This document shows, in pieces, positions 26,318-35,472 of a stretch of DNA of 64,000 bases. The position numbers and the translations under genes are program-made. Numbering within the stretch: the stretch's first letter is position 1; every line of letters begins with the position of its first letter. A model generated the notes under the pieces. It had not been told where the DNA came from, did not search any database, and saw only the letters and a program-made list of their open reading frames with translations. The DNA comes from Bacteroidota bacterium. Lineage in GTDB: Bacteria; Bacteroidota; Ignavibacteria; Ignavibacteriales; Ignavibacteriaceae. Where the stretch lies: the NCBI GenBank assembly GCA_022573715.1, contig JACZTL010000010.1, positions 1 through 64,000 on the forward strand. The letters are read 5' to 3'.

Positions 26318-28987
26318 TTAAGAATTCATCGGATTATTTTTCTTCTGATCGATTTTTAATTCTTTAATTGCTTTTATTAATTGTACCTTTGCAATTTTCT
26401 TCTCATTTAAAAATGCAGTAAGTGCAGCAAGTACAATGTGTTTTGCATCCACTTCAAAAAAGTCGCGTAAGCATTCTCTCGTTTCGCTCCTGCCAAAACC
26501 GTCTGTGCCCAAAGTATAAAGTTTTTTCGGAAACCATTTTGCGACGGAATCAGGTACTGCCTTCACATAATCAGAAGCAGAAACGAAAATACCTTTTTCA
26601 CTATTAAGCATTTTACTAATAAATGGTACTTTGTTTTGTTTATCGGGATTTAATAAATTATATCTCTCAACATCAAGTGCATCATTTCTTAATTCTTTAT
26701 AGCTTGTAACACTCCATATATCGGCAGCAATATTATATTTTTTCTCTAATATTTCTCCTGCTTTTATAACTTCGTTAAGTATTGTTCCGCTTCCAAAAAG
26801 ATTAGCTTTTAGTTTTGATTTTTTACTACTTGCCTTAAATTTATACATACCTTTTATAATACCTTTCTTAACTCCTTTGGGCATCGCAGGCATAGGGTAG
26901 TTTTCATTCATTACGGTTATGTAATAAAAAACTTTTTCTTGTTCTACATACATTCTTCTAATACCGTCTCTAATAATAACGGCTATTTCATATGCAAACG
27001 CAGGATCGTAAGCAACAAGATTTGGAATTGTCATAGCCAGCAAATGACTATTTCCGTCCTGGTGCTGTAAACCTTCGCCTGCAAGCGTAGTTCTTCCAGC
27101 TGTTCCGCCAATAAGAAATCCTTTACAACTGACATCACCTGCTGCCCATATAAGATCACCTACCCGCTGAAGACCAAACATTGAATAATAAACAAAGAAT
27201 GGTATCATATTTATGCCGTGAGTTGAATACGCAGTTCCAGCCGCAATAAACGAAGACATTGATCCGGCCTCGGTTATTCCCTCTTCTAATATTTGACCGT
27301 TTGTTGCTTCCTTATAATAAAGTAAACTGTCGCGGTCAACGGGCTCGTATAGCTGTCCAACGTGTGAATAAATACCTACTTGTCTGAAGAGTGCTTCCAT
27401 TCCGAATGTTCTTGCTTCGTCCGGAACAATAGGAACAATTAGTTTACCTATCTCTTTGTCCTTAAGGAGTTTTGCCAATATTCTTACAAAAACCATTGTT
27501 GAAGATGCTTCTCTGCCTTCGGTACCTTTGTAAAATTCTTCAAAAATATTTTCTGTGGGAGTTTTTAAAGGACGTATATCTATTTTTCGTGTAGGTATAA
27601 AACCACCGAGATTTTTTCTTCTTTCTTTAAGATATTTAATTTCATGACTGTTATCATCAGGTTTAAAAAATGGTGCTCTCGATATTTCAGAATCTGAAAT
27701 TGGAATGCCGAAACGAGTTCTAAATTCTTTTAGTTCATCTTCGTTTAATTTTTTCTGTTGGTGAGTTATGTTTTTGCCTTCTCCTGCTTCACCTAACCCG
27801 TAACCTTTAATTGTTTTTGCTAAAATAACAGTCGGACACCCTTTATTATTTATAGCTGCTTGATAAGCAGCAAAAACTTTTTCAGGATCATGCCCGCCTC
27901 GTTTCAATTTATTTAATTGTTCATCTGTAAGGTTTTCTACCAAGGCTTTTAATTTTTCATCTGCACCAAAAAAATGTTCTCTTATATAACTTCCGTGTTC
28001 CACTGAATATTTTTGGTACTGTCCGTCAACAACTTCTCCCATTCTGTGAACTAATTTACCGTCAACATCTTTTTCCAAAAGTGTATCCCATTCACTTCCC
28101 CAGATTACTTTAATTACATTCCAGCCTGCACCTCTAAATATAGCTTCTAGCTCCTGTATAATTTTTCCGTTTCCTCTAACAGGTCCGTCAAGTCTTTGAA
28201 GATTACAGTTTATAACAAATATTAAATTATCTAATTTTTCTCTTGCAGCTAAAGTAATTGCTCCCAATGATTCCGGTTCATCGGTCTCACCATCACCGAT
28301 AAATGCCCAGACTTTGCTGTTGTTTTTATCTTTCAGCCCGCGGTCTTCTAAATATTGATTAAATCTTGCCTGATATATAGCCATAATCGGGCCGAGCCCC
28401 ATAGACACAGTAGGAAATTCCCAAAAGTCAGGCATCAGCCAAGGATGTGGATATGATGTAAGCCCTCCTTCTTTTTTTAAATCTCTTCTAAAATTCTTTA
28501 ATTGATTTTTTGTGATTCTTCCCTCTAAAAATGCTCTGGCATAAATACCGGGAGAAGCGTGACCCTGAAAAAAGATCTGGTCACCGTCATATCCTTCACC
28601 TTTACCTTTAAAGAAATGATTAAAACCTATTTCATACAATGTTGCTGCAGAAGCATAAGTGGAAATATGCCCTCCTATCCCATTTTCTAATTTATTTGCT
28701 TTAACTACCATTGCCATTGCATTCCAGCGGATCAGGCTCTTTATACGTCTTTCAATTTCTCTGTTACCGGGAAATGTGGGCTGGTCTTTTCTTGAAATTG
28801 TATTTATATAAGGTGTGTTGGCCGAAAAAGGAATTGTCACCCCTGCTTTCTGTGCACGGATTTGTAATTCCTGCAAAAGTTCTCGTACTCTTTCGTGTCC
28901 GCCGTGTTCTAAAACATAATCAAGCGAATAAAGCCATTCCCGAGTTTCGATTTCATTTGTACTTAAATCTTTTTCCTTATCATTCAT
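26318..28987 (-). CDS. aceE: Pyruvate dehydrogenase E1, homodimeric type
   Basis: Thiamine-diphosphate enzyme that decarboxylates pyruvate and acetylates the E2 lipoyl groups. At 889 residues it is the single-chain homodimeric E1 of proteobacterial type rather than alpha/beta E1. Signs are the N-terminal ETREWLYSLDYVLE, the ThDP-binding GDGETDEPESLG near 233-244, NCNLQRLDGPVRGN, the E1-specific VPDEARTFGMEALFRQ and the C-terminal LGTDGFGRSETR. It begins the aceE-aceF-lpdA run. Upstream is a 187-bp duplicated sequence with a promoter-like motif, shared with the Na/Pi transporter gene. Confidence 0.96.
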   Translation of the reverse strand: MNDKEKDLSTNEIETREWLYSLDYVLEHGGHERVRELLQELQIRAQKAGVTIPFSANTPYINTISRKDQPTFPGNREIERRIKSLIRWNAMAMVVKANKLENGIGGHISTYASAATLYEIGFNHFFKGKGEGYDGDQIFFQGHASPGIYARAFLEGRITKNQLKNFRRDLKKEGGLTSYPHPWLMPDFWEFPTVSMGLGPIMAIYQARFNQYLEDRGLKDKNNSKVWAFIGDGETDEPESLGAITLAAREKLDNLIFVINCNLQRLDGPVRGNGKIIQELEAIFRGAGWNVIKVIWGSEWDTLLEKDVDGKLVHRMGEVVDGQYQKYSVEHGSYIREHFFGADEKLKALVENLTDEQLNKLKRGGHDPEKVFAAYQAAINNKGCPTVILAKTIKGYGLGEAGEGKNITHQQKKLNEDELKEFRTRFGIPISDSEISRAPFFKPDDNSHEIKYLKERRKNLGGFIPTRKIDIRPLKTPTENIFEEFYKGTEGREASSTMVFVRILAKLLKDKEIGKLIVPIVPDEARTFGMEALFRQVGIYSHVGQLYEPVDRDSLLYYKEATNGQILEEGITEAGSMSSFIAAGTAYSTHGINMIPFFVYYSMFGLQRVGDLIWAAGDVSCKGFLIGGTAGRTTLAGEGLQHQDGNSHLLAMTIPNLVAYDPAFAYEIAVIIRDGIRRMYVEQEKVFYYITVMNENYPMPAMPKGVKKGIIKGMYKFKASSKKSKLKANLFGSGTILNEVIKAGEILEKKYNIAADIWSVTSYKELRNDALDVERYNLLNPDKQNKVPFISKMLNSEKGIFVSASDYVKAVPDSVAKWFPKKLYTLGTDGFGRSETRECLRDFFEVDAKHIVLAALTAFLNEKKIAKVQLIKAIKELKIDQKKNNPMNS

Positions 28988-29020
28988 TATATATAATAGT
29001 CCTCATTTCAAAAAAATGTA

Positions 29021-29207
29021 AGATTATAATTAGTTTTGTTAAAAGTTATAATATACTTTAAAGTGATATTAAAATGCGATTAATAGGGAAGTTTTTGTAA
29101 AAGTATGAGTGACAAACATATATAATTTAGTCAGAAAACTCAAGAAATTAACATTTATAACTATCACAACTTTATCAGTGTTTTATTGCCGATTACGATC
29201 AATAAAA
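29021..29207 (-). repeat. Direct repeat, copy A, upstream of aceE
   Basis: Gap-free match to 31318-31504 at a constant offset of 2297 bases. From 29021 to 29166 I count 17 mismatches in 146 positions (about 88% identity). The match weakens through the coding end of the neighbouring gene and stops after a shared 10-base ATCAATAAAA at 29198-29207. Copy A occupies the upstream region of aceE, about 34-220 bases before its start codon. It contains a TTG-N20-TAtgTTTG promoter-like motif on the minus strand. Confidence 0.88.
29113..29143 (-). promoter_or_regulatory. Probable aceE promoter inside the repeat
   Basis: Read on the minus strand, TTG (29141-29143), 20 bases, then TATGTTTG (29113-29120). 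This matches the Bacteroidota -33/-7 consensus TTG and TAnnTTTG and its spacing. A start near 29106 would give a leader of about 120 nt before the aceE ATG. Not proven by sequence alone. Confidence 0.6.
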
Positions 29208-29384
29208 TATTAAAGACAAAAGGGAGAAAATAAATTATACCGTATGTAATAACAGAAGCATCATTTTGTAAAGAAAAAATTATCTATTCCAAAAAATTAA
29301 TGAAACAAGTGTTGTGAAAATTCCTGTTAAAACGAATATACTTAATAAAGCCGTTCCGTTGCAAATAATAATTGCATTTTGTTT
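29164..29384 (-). pseudogene. Possible remnant of a small membrane protein gene
   Basis: This covers much of the 459-bp gap between the PhoU-like gene and aceE. On the minus strand, 29280-29384 reads as 34 mostly hydrophobic residues (QNAIIICNGTALL, FTTLVSLIFW) after an in-frame TGA. A second frame, 29164-29283, reads a further 39 residues (DASVITYGIIYFLPFVF, ending TLIKL). The two frames join only by a frameshift near 29282, and no start codon is seen. The last 13 codons align without gaps to the 3' end of the DUF423 gene. Caution: T-rich strands readily give hydrophobic translations by chance. Confidence 0.3.
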
Positions 29385-29446
29385 TCAAAAAAAAGATGTT
29401 TTTTATTTTGCTGTTTAAAAATCAAATTGCATAATAATTAAACAAA

Positions 29447-30121
29447 TCATTTTTTCTTTTTAGGTCTAAATCCAATTCGATGGAAAGGATTTACAACACT
29501 AGTTACGATATTACGCAAGTGAGAATATATCCTTTTGAGAGACCGAATATAAAGTGTCAGTGCCACCGCACTAGAAACACTTATAGTTCCGTCTTCACCA
29601 CGCAAAAGTGACATAATTAGTTCGTCGCACTTTCTACTAACCGAGCTGTATTCGGATAATAATTTTCTACCAAGAACTTCATCACTTTTCTTAAAACAAT
29701 TTGACGCTTGGCTAAAATATTCAATTACATCATTTTCAAGAACAACTAATTCCTTATCATACATTCCTAATTTAAGCATTGCAGTATGCTCGGTTGCAAT
29801 TTCGACAATATTTTTTGTGTAATCTCCAATTCGTTCTAAATCAATAACAATGCTTACCAATACTAAGCCGGATGCAAGCTCGTCGGTTCCGGCAAGAAGC
29901 AAATGTTCAAAAACGTCCTTCCTAACTTCTTTTTGGTATTTATTGATTTCCAAGTCCTCATCATTAATGGAAATGTCTGCTAATTTTTGATCTTTTTCTC
30001 TAAGTACTTCTCTGGATTGTAAAAACATTGTGTGAGTTAGATCAAGCATTTTATAAGAGCGTTCATAAGCACGCTGCATTAAGGAATCGCTTTTAAATAC
30101 GGAAAATAATTCTTTTAACAT
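29447..30121 (-). CDS. PhoU-domain protein paired with a Na/Pi cotransporter
   Basis: A 224-residue helical protein with two PhoU-type repeats; the first carries the metal-binding ERIGDYTKNI and the second the related RIYSHLRNI. PhoU-like proteins regulate phosphate uptake. Here the gene follows the Na/Pi cotransporter by 7 bases and no Pst genes are near, so the partner is probably that transporter rather than a PstSCAB/PhoR system. The last residues are basic (RPKKKK). Confidence 0.88.
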   Translation of the reverse strand: MLKELFSVFKSDSLMQRAYERSYKMLDLTHTMFLQSREVLREKDQKLADISINDEDLEINKYQKEVRKDVFEHLLLAGTDELASGLVLVSIVIDLERIGDYTKNIVEIATEHTAMLKLGMYDKELVVLENDVIEYFSQASNCFKKSDEVLGRKLLSEYSSVSRKCDELIMSLLRGEDGTISVSSAVALTLYIRSLKRIYSHLRNIVTSVVNPFHRIGFRPKKKK

Positions 30122-30128
30122 GCTAACC

Positions 30129-31241
30129 TCAATTAAATATAAATATTATGGAAATAGGAATTACAAAAAACATTACTAAAATATATGCAACAGGAATCAT
30201 CTTATTTTTTGTTGATAATTCCGCGAATTTTTCTGCTAAATAAATCGGTACTTTGCTCAGCGGTGCCCAAATAACGATTCCGCTTATATTAAACAGCAAA
30301 TGCGAAAATGCGACTGTAACCGCTGCTTGGCTTCCTGTAATAAGAGATGCAAGCATAGCTGTTATGGTTGTTCCAATATTTGCACCGAGTGTATATGGAA
30401 AGATTTTCTTCAATGTTAAAATGCCGGCTCCGGCAAGCGGTACCATTAGCGAAGTGGTAATAGAACTGCTTTGAACAAGAACTGTTAAGAAGATTCCGAC
30501 AATAAAAGCACGCAATGCGTTTTTGAAAAGATATTTATCAAACCAGTTTTGAGCTTTTGCAACCACCATAGTTTTAAGAGAACCAACCATGAATTTTAAG
30601 GAAATAAATAATACAACTAAAGCCAAAATTAAAAGAAGCCACGGATAATCTCCTAAGTTGTTTGTAAAAATATGTACTACTGGTTTTGTTATGGCTTTTA
30701 CAGGACTTAAAAATTTTAATCCGCCAACTCCTGCAAATACGGTTTCTAAATCGTGTGAAATTGTACCTAGAAAGTTTGTTGTTACTTGTAATGGATATAT
30801 AATTAAGACGGAAAGGAAATTGAAAAAGTCATGCACTGTTGCAGCGGCAAATGCGCGTTTAAATTCGACGCTTCTGTTTATCTGCGGAAGAGCGGCAATC
30901 GTGTTTGTAATTGATGTGCCAATGTTAGCTCCCATTATTATTGGAATAGCACCGTCTATAGTAAGTGCTCCTCCGGCGACCATTCCTACTACAATAGATG
31001 TTGTTGATGACGAACTTTGTATGATGGAAGTTGCGAGAATTCCTATGAACAAACCAACAATCGGATTACTCGTACTGGCAATAAGTGTGTTGGCAAAATC
31101 TTCTCCAAATAGTTTTACAGATGCACCCATCAAGTTCAGGCTAAAAAAGAAAATATAAAGAGAGAATATTAATTTTAATGATGCAAATAAATTTGGGTGT
31201 TGTTTAATAAAGTTGTTTATGGCTGCCACTAACAAATCCAA
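30129..31241 (-). CDS. Na/Pi cotransporter family protein
   Basis: Inner-membrane sodium-phosphate symporter of the NptA/PNaS family, 370 residues with about nine hydrophobic segments. The internal repeat that defines the family is visible: QSSSSTTSIVVGMVAGGAL in the first half and QSSSITTSLMVPLAGAGIL in the second, each followed by a GANIGT(S/T)IT segment. The start is TTG at 31241; the next Met is at residue 39, inside the first helices, so TTG is preferred. It is followed at once by the PhoU-like gene. A promoter-bearing direct repeat lies upstream. Confidence 0.92.
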   Translation of the reverse strand: MDLLVAAINNFIKQHPNLFASLKLIFSLYIFFFSLNLMGASVKLFGEDFANTLIASTSNPIVGLFIGILATSIIQSSSSTTSIVVGMVAGGALTIDGAIPIIMGANIGTSITNTIAALPQINRSVEFKRAFAAATVHDFFNFLSVLIIYPLQVTTNFLGTISHDLETVFAGVGGLKFLSPVKAITKPVVHIFTNNLGDYPWLLLILALVVLFISLKFMVGSLKTMVVAKAQNWFDKYLFKNALRAFIVGIFLTVLVQSSSITTSLMVPLAGAGILTLKKIFPYTLGANIGTTITAMLASLITGSQAAVTVAFSHLLFNISGIVIWAPLSKVPIYLAEKFAELSTKNKMIPVAYILVMFFVIPISIIFIFN

Positions 31242-31317
31242 TTGATAATTTTAAAATCATTATTTGTTAATATGAAAGATAGAATTTTATTTGAATAATT
31301 TATGTTTTTAAAAAAAA

Positions 31318-31504
31318 AGATTATAATTCGTTCTACAAAAGGATATAATATTTTTTAAAGTAATATTAAAATGCAATTAACAGGGAAGTTTTTTTAAAGG
31401 TATGAGTGATAAACATATATAATTTGGTCAGAAAACTCAAGAAATTAACATTGATAACTATCACAACTTTTTCAATTTTTTTATCGATTCCCAAATCAAT
31501 AAAA
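31318..31504 (-). repeat. Direct repeat, copy B, between DUF423 and the Na/Pi transporter gene
   Basis: Partner of 29021-29207, in the same orientation. This copy fills most of the 219-bp gap between the DUF423 stop and the transporter start and runs into the last 14 codons of the DUF423 gene. Because copy B includes the end of an intact gene, it may be the source and copy A the derived one; the direction is inference. Confidence 0.88.
31410..31440 (-). promoter_or_regulatory. Probable promoter of the Na/Pi transporter-PhoU pair
   Basis: On the minus strand, TTG (31438-31440), 20 bases, then TATGTTTA (31410-31417). Same element as in copy A, with the last -7 base changed from G to A. A start near 31403 would leave a leader of about 160 nt. 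Confidence 0.5.
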
Positions 31505-31832
31505 CCCAGCCGATCATTAGAGTGATACCGCCGAAAGGAGTAAAAACGGTAAACAAAGTTTTCTGAGTTAATGCATATAAATAAAGAGAAAACGAAAACA
31601 AAAAAACACCTATTGAAAAAAATAGTGCCGATTTAAAATACTTCTCATTCCCTAATAAACCGATAAGCAGAATTACAACGGAGTGTATTAAATTATAATA
31701 TGTTGCTGTTTTAAAAATTTCCACCATTTCGGGTGCTAAGCTGTCTTTTAAAACATGAGCTCCAAATGCACCCAATGCTACACCAAAAAATCCGTAAACA
31801 CCGGCAATAGTTATCCATATATTTTTTTTCAT
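31461..31832 (-). CDS. DUF423 membrane protein
   Basis: A 123-residue protein with four TM helices and the DUF423 hallmarks GFFGVALGAFGAHVLK near residues 14-29, YNLIHSVVILLIG and the C-terminal PFGGITLMIGWVLLI. The family is widespread in bacterial inner membranes and has no established function. Its 3' end lies inside direct repeat copy B. It is divergent from the CcmE-like gene across 122 AT-rich bases. Confidence 0.92.
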   Translation of the reverse strand: MKKNIWITIAGVYGFFGVALGAFGAHVLKDSLAPEMVEIFKTATYYNLIHSVVILLIGLLGNEKYFKSALFFSIGVFLFSFSLYLYALTQKTLFTVFTPFGGITLMIGWVLLIWESIKKLKKL

Positions 31833-31954
31833 TAATATTCCTTAAATATATATTTATAATTTAGGCGAATAATAAAGTAAGTAAGAAAAAAAATAGCTGC
31901 TTAAATATAATATTTCTTAAATTTACTATTCATAAAAAATTTTTAGAGTAATAA

Positions 31955-32290
31955 ATGAAAACTTTACAAAAATTTATACTACCGGCTCTGATTATAGCCG
32001 TTATCGCACTAATTTATTTTACTTATTTTACAAGTAACGATAAACTCGGTTCCTTCTCTAGTTTTGATACAAACAATAGTGCTGTAAAAGATATTAAAGT
32101 TCAAATGCTTCAGGATAGAGGAATAAATAATAATATATTTTATGTGTCCGATATAAACGGGGAAGTTGTTTTAGTACAAGCTGATAAAATTCCACAAGGA
32201 ATTGAAAAGGCAGTAACCGTGATTCTAAGGGGACATCTTAATAAAGATTCATTCCACGCACACGATGTTTTATTAGATCAGCTCAGATGA
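31955..32290 (+). CDS. CcmE-like OB-fold membrane-anchored protein, truncated
   Basis: A 111-residue protein with one N-terminal TM helix (about 8-26) and a periplasmic domain ending [25 protein letters not shown]. That end resembles the OB-fold of the haem chaperone CcmE, which has a G-x-L-x(5)-F-x-A-x-x-(V/I)-L pattern. The protein stops exactly before the haem-binding His-x3-Tyr tail of true CcmE, so haem delivery is unlikely. No other ccm gene is nearby. Its stop overlaps the start of uvrB by 4 bases. Confidence 0.6.
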   Translation: MKTLQKFILPALIIAVIALIYFTYFTSNDKLGSFSSFDTNNSAVKDIKVQMLQDRGINNNIFYVSDINGEVVLVQADKIPQGIEKAVTVILRGHLNKDSFHAHDVLLDQLR

Positions 32291-34299
32291 ATAAATTTGA
32301 ATTAGTTTCAAATTATAAACCGACAGGTGACCAGCCCCAGGCAATTGAAGCTTTGATCGAAGGTATAAACAAAGGAGAAAAGCATCAAACACTTTTGGGG
32401 GTAACTGGAAGCGGTAAAACTTTTACTATTTCAAATGTTATAAAAGAAGTAAACAAACCTACTTTAATTATATCTCACAACAAAACTCTCGCTGCACAAC
32501 TTTATTCAGAATTTAAAGGATTTTTCCCTAATAACTCCTGTGAATTTTTTATAAGTTATTATGACTATTACCAGCCCGAAGCTTATGTTGTTGCCAGCGA
32601 TTTATACATTGAAAAAGATTTTTCAATTAATGAAGAAATTGACAGGCTTAGACTAAAAGCAACCACATCTTTAATCGAAGGAAGAAGAGACGTTATTGTT
32701 GTAGCCAGCGTAAGTTGTATATATGGAATCGGCGATCCAAAAGAATATAAAAGTCAAATAATCTTTATTAAAATAGGCGAGGAAATTGACAGGAAAAAAT
32801 TTCTTCGTAAATTAATCAACATTCATTATGTAAGAAATGATTTGGATTTCAGCCGCGGTTCTTTCCGAGTTAGAGGAGATGTAATAGATATCATACCTGC
32901 ATATCAATACGAAGAAGCGCTTCGAATTGAATTTTGGGATAACGAGGTCGAAAAATTATCCATCATTGATTCGCAAACAGGTGAAGAAATAAGAGAAGTT
33001 GATTCTTCACCTATTTACCCTGCAAAATATTTTGTAACGGAAAAGGGGAAAGTTCAAAAAGCAATATATAGTATTGAAGATGAGCTTAGAGACAGGTTGA
33101 AATATTTAAGGAACGAAGAAAAATATGTAGAGGCACAAAGACTAGAGCAGAGAACTCTTTTTGATATTGAAATGATGAAAGAAATCGGTTACTGTTCCGG
33201 AATTGAAAACTACTCCAGGCATTTAGAGGAAAGAAAACCAGGGGTAAGACCATATAATCTTTTCGATTATTTTCCGGATGATTTTCTTCTTGTAATTGAC
33301 GAGTCGCATGTTGCAGTTTCTCAATTAAGAGCAATGTACAAGGGTGACAGATCAAGAAAGGAAACCTTGGTTGAATATGGTTTCAGGCTTCCTTCTGCAC
33401 TCGATAACCGTCCGATGAAATTTGAAGAATTTGAAAAAATTGTAAATCAAGTTATTTATGTAAGTGCAACCCCTGCTGATTATGAACTTGAAAAATGCAG
33501 CGGAGTTGTTGTAGAGCAGATAATCAGACCAACCGGTTTACTTGATCCTGAAATTAAAGTAAGACCAATAAATGGACAGATTGACGATCTTATCGGTGAA
33601 ATAAGAAGCAGAGTTGAAAAGAAAGAAAGAACTCTTGTTACTACTTTAACAAAAAAAATGGCGGAAGACCTCGCAGATTATCTTGATAAAATCGGAATAT
33701 TAGTGCGTTATATCCACAGCGATATTGACGCACTTGAAAGAGTTGAAATTTTAAGGGACTTACGTCTCGGCGAGTTTGATGTTCTTGTCGGTGTGAACTT
33801 ACTCAGAGAAGGTTTGGATTTGCCCGAAGTTTCTCTCGTTGCAATAATTGATGCCGACAAAGAAGGATTTTTAAGAAGCGAGCGTTCATTAATGCAAACA
33901 GCAGGAAGAACGGCAAGAAATGTAAATGGTATTGTAATAATGTACGCCGATAAGATTACAAACTCAATGAAAAAAACAATTGATGAGACAAACAGAAGAA
34001 GGAAACTACAGAAGAAATACAACAAAAAAAATAACATCACCCCGGAGACAGTTTACAAAACTATGGAGGAAATACTTTCTTCCACTTCTCTTGCCGATAT
34101 GAAAAAGAAAGAGAAAGTAGAGACATATTCTTTTTCAAAAGTTGCTGAACCGATTTTAAAATATATGGATAATGAACAAAAGCAGGATTTGATAGATCAA
34201 ATAACTATTCAAATGAAAGAAGCCGCAAAAGATTTTGAGTTTGAAAAAGCTGCAAGTCTGCGGGATGAAATTGACAGACTTAAAAAAACTTTAAAATAA
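32287..34299 (+). CDS. uvrB: Excinuclease ABC subunit B
   Basis: Damage-verification helicase of nucleotide excision repair, which takes DNA from UvrA and recruits UvrC. The 670 residues contain Walker [11 protein letters not shown] near 38-47, the beta-hairpin segment [16 protein letters not shown], and the helicase motifs VSATPADYE and QTAGRTARN. The C-terminal UVR domain is present ([20 protein letters not shown]), which binds UvrC. Full length and intact. Convergent with queD, 6 bases apart, with no hairpin between. Confidence 0.97.
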   Translation: MNKFELVSNYKPTGDQPQAIEALIEGINKGEKHQTLLGVTGSGKTFTISNVIKEVNKPTLIISHNKTLAAQLYSEFKGFFPNNSCEFFISYYDYYQPEAYVVASDLYIEKDFSINEEIDRLRLKATTSLIEGRRDVIVVASVSCIYGIGDPKEYKSQIIFIKIGEEIDRKKFLRKLINIHYVRNDLDFSRGSFRVRGDVIDIIPAYQYEEALRIEFWDNEVEKLSIIDSQTGEEIREVDSSPIYPAKYFVTEKGKVQKAIYSIEDELRDRLKYLRNEEKYVEAQRLEQRTLFDIEMMKEIGYCSGIENYSRHLEERKPGVRPYNLFDYFPDDFLLVIDESHVAVSQLRAMYKGDRSRKETLVEYGFRLPSALDNRPMKFEEFEKIVNQVIYVSATPADYELEKCSGVVVEQIIRPTGLLDPEIKVRPINGQIDDLIGEIRSRVEKKERTLVTTLTKKMAEDLADYLDKIGILVRYIHSDIDALERVEILRDLRLGEFDVLVGVNLLREGLDLPEVSLVAIIDADKEGFLRSERSLMQTAGRTARNVNGIVIMYADKITNSMKKTIDETNRRRKLQKKYNKKNNITPETVYKTMEEILSSTSLADMKKKEKVETYSFSKVAEPILKYMDNEQKQDLIDQITIQMKEAAKDFEFEKAASLRDEIDRLKKTLK

Positions 34300-34305
34300 T
34301 AATTT

Positions 34306-34725
34306 TCATGTTAGGTTAATCTGTTCTTCCGCATAATCATCAGGGGTTTCGCAAACGCGTACTTTTATTCCTTTAACATTTGAAGGGAAATCAGTTTTTT
34401 TAATTTCTTCAATTAAATATCTTGTTATATTTTCAACTGTTGAATCAAAATCGACAATTACTTTTTTTGAGTTTAACTTTTCAAGAAATTCTAAAACAAC
34501 ACCGTCATTTTTGTTTACCATAAAAGAGTGGTCTAATTTTTCAATAATGGGTTCAACAATTTTTTTTACAATATAATAGTCAATTATCATTCCGGTGCTG
34601 TCTATTTCTCCCTCTAACTCAACCATCATTTTGTAAGAATGACCGTGGATGTTTTTACATTGGCCAAAATGATCGGGCAGCCTGTGACCCATTTCCCATC
34701 TGAATTCTTTTGCTATTTTCATCAC
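34306..34725 (-). CDS. queD: 6-carboxy-tetrahydropterin synthase
   Basis: Second step of queuosine/7-deazaguanine synthesis, making 6-carboxytetrahydropterin from dihydroneopterin triphosphate. The zinc ligands and catalytic Cys are seen in MGHRLPDHFGQCKNIHGHSYKMMV. DHSFMVN and the C-terminal VCETPDDYAEE complete the site. The 139 residues are typical. It overlaps the stop of queE by 4 bases, and that pairing makes QueD more likely than an eukaryote-type pyruvoyltetrahydropterin synthase. Confidence 0.93.
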   Translation of the reverse strand: MMKIAKEFRWEMGHRLPDHFGQCKNIHGHSYKMMVELEGEIDSTGMIIDYYIVKKIVEPIIEKLDHSFMVNKNDGVVLEFLEKLNSKKVIVDFDSTVENITRYLIEEIKKTDFPSNVKGIKVRVCETPDDYAEEQINLT

Positions 34726-35360
34726 ACACCTTTTGTTTCAGGATTCCAAATATATTTGTGAGCTTGTAATTGAAACCTAACATTCAGTTTGTTTTCCAAA
34801 ATCCAACCGACTAAAGTTTGAGGTTCAAGTTTTTCAAAGACTGTAGAAAAAAGCATTTCGAATTTTCCAGACAAACTATATTCTTCTATAATATTTTTAC
34901 TCCAATCATAGTCTTCTCTCGTTCCGATTACAAACTTCAGTTCGTCGGTCTTTTTTAAGTAATTCAAATTATCGTATAAATTCTTCTTTAGCATTCCGCT
35001 TGAAGGACATTTTAAATCCATTATTATTTTTACTCTTTTGTCTACTTCTTTAATAGGTAAACTTCCGCCTGTCTCAAGCAGAACATCAAATCCTTCATCG
35101 CATAATTTTTGCAATAACAAATACGACTCTTCCTGCATCAACGGTTCCCCACCCGTAACTTCTACAAGATTACACTTGTGGTTTTTAACTTTTTCAATTA
35201 TTTTATTTATTGAAAAATCTTCTCCGTCATAAAAAGCATATTCTGTATCGCAGTAGGTGCAACGTAAATTGCAGTAGGTAAGCCGCACAAAAACGCAGGG
35301 CAGCCCGGTGTGGGTACTTTCTCCCTGAACTGAATAATATATTTCATTTACTTTTATCAT
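34722..35360 (-). CDS. queE: 7-carboxy-7-deazaguanine synthase
   Basis: Radical-SAM enzyme that converts 6-carboxytetrahydropterin to 7-carboxy-7-deazaguanine. The N-terminal EIYYSVQGESTHTGLPCVFVRL is typical, and the cluster motif C-x3-C-x2-C is CNLRCTYC near residues 30-37. VTGGEPLMQ contributes the SAM-binding GGE. The 212 residues are full length. It is first in a two-gene unit with queD. QueC and QueF are not in the window, so the rest of the pathway must lie elsewhere. Confidence 0.94.
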   Translation of the reverse strand: MIKVNEIYYSVQGESTHTGLPCVFVRLTYCNLRCTYCDTEYAFYDGEDFSINKIIEKVKNHKCNLVEVTGGEPLMQEESYLLLQKLCDEGFDVLLETGGSLPIKEVDKRVKIIMDLKCPSSGMLKKNLYDNLNYLKKTDELKFVIGTREDYDWSKNIIEEYSLSGKFEMLFSTVFEKLEPQTLVGWILENKLNVRFQLQAHKYIWNPETKGV

Positions 35361-35410
35361 TTAGTTTCAAAATACAATATAAAATAGGAGTAAATTTAAA
35401 AAAGTAAAGT

Positions 35411-35441
35411 TTGACATCAAACCTGCAAAAGTATATATTTG
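35411..35441 (+). promoter_or_regulatory. rpsT promoter
   Basis: TTG (35411-35413), 20 bases, then TATATTTG (35434-35441), a perfect fit to the Bacteroidota TTG/TAnnTTTG pattern. It can also be read as TTGACA-N17-TATATT of the classic sigma-70 type. A start near 35448 leaves a 25-nt leader with a GGAAGG Shine-Dalgarno-like sequence at 35461-35466. Confidence 0.75.
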
Positions 35442-35472
35442 TTGTCTATTTATTTAAAAAGGAAGGTTTTTA

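Noticed and set aside
34306-35470. preQ1 riboswitch ahead of queE
   Set aside because: The AT-rich leader lacks a recognisable aptamer stem and A-rich tail pattern.
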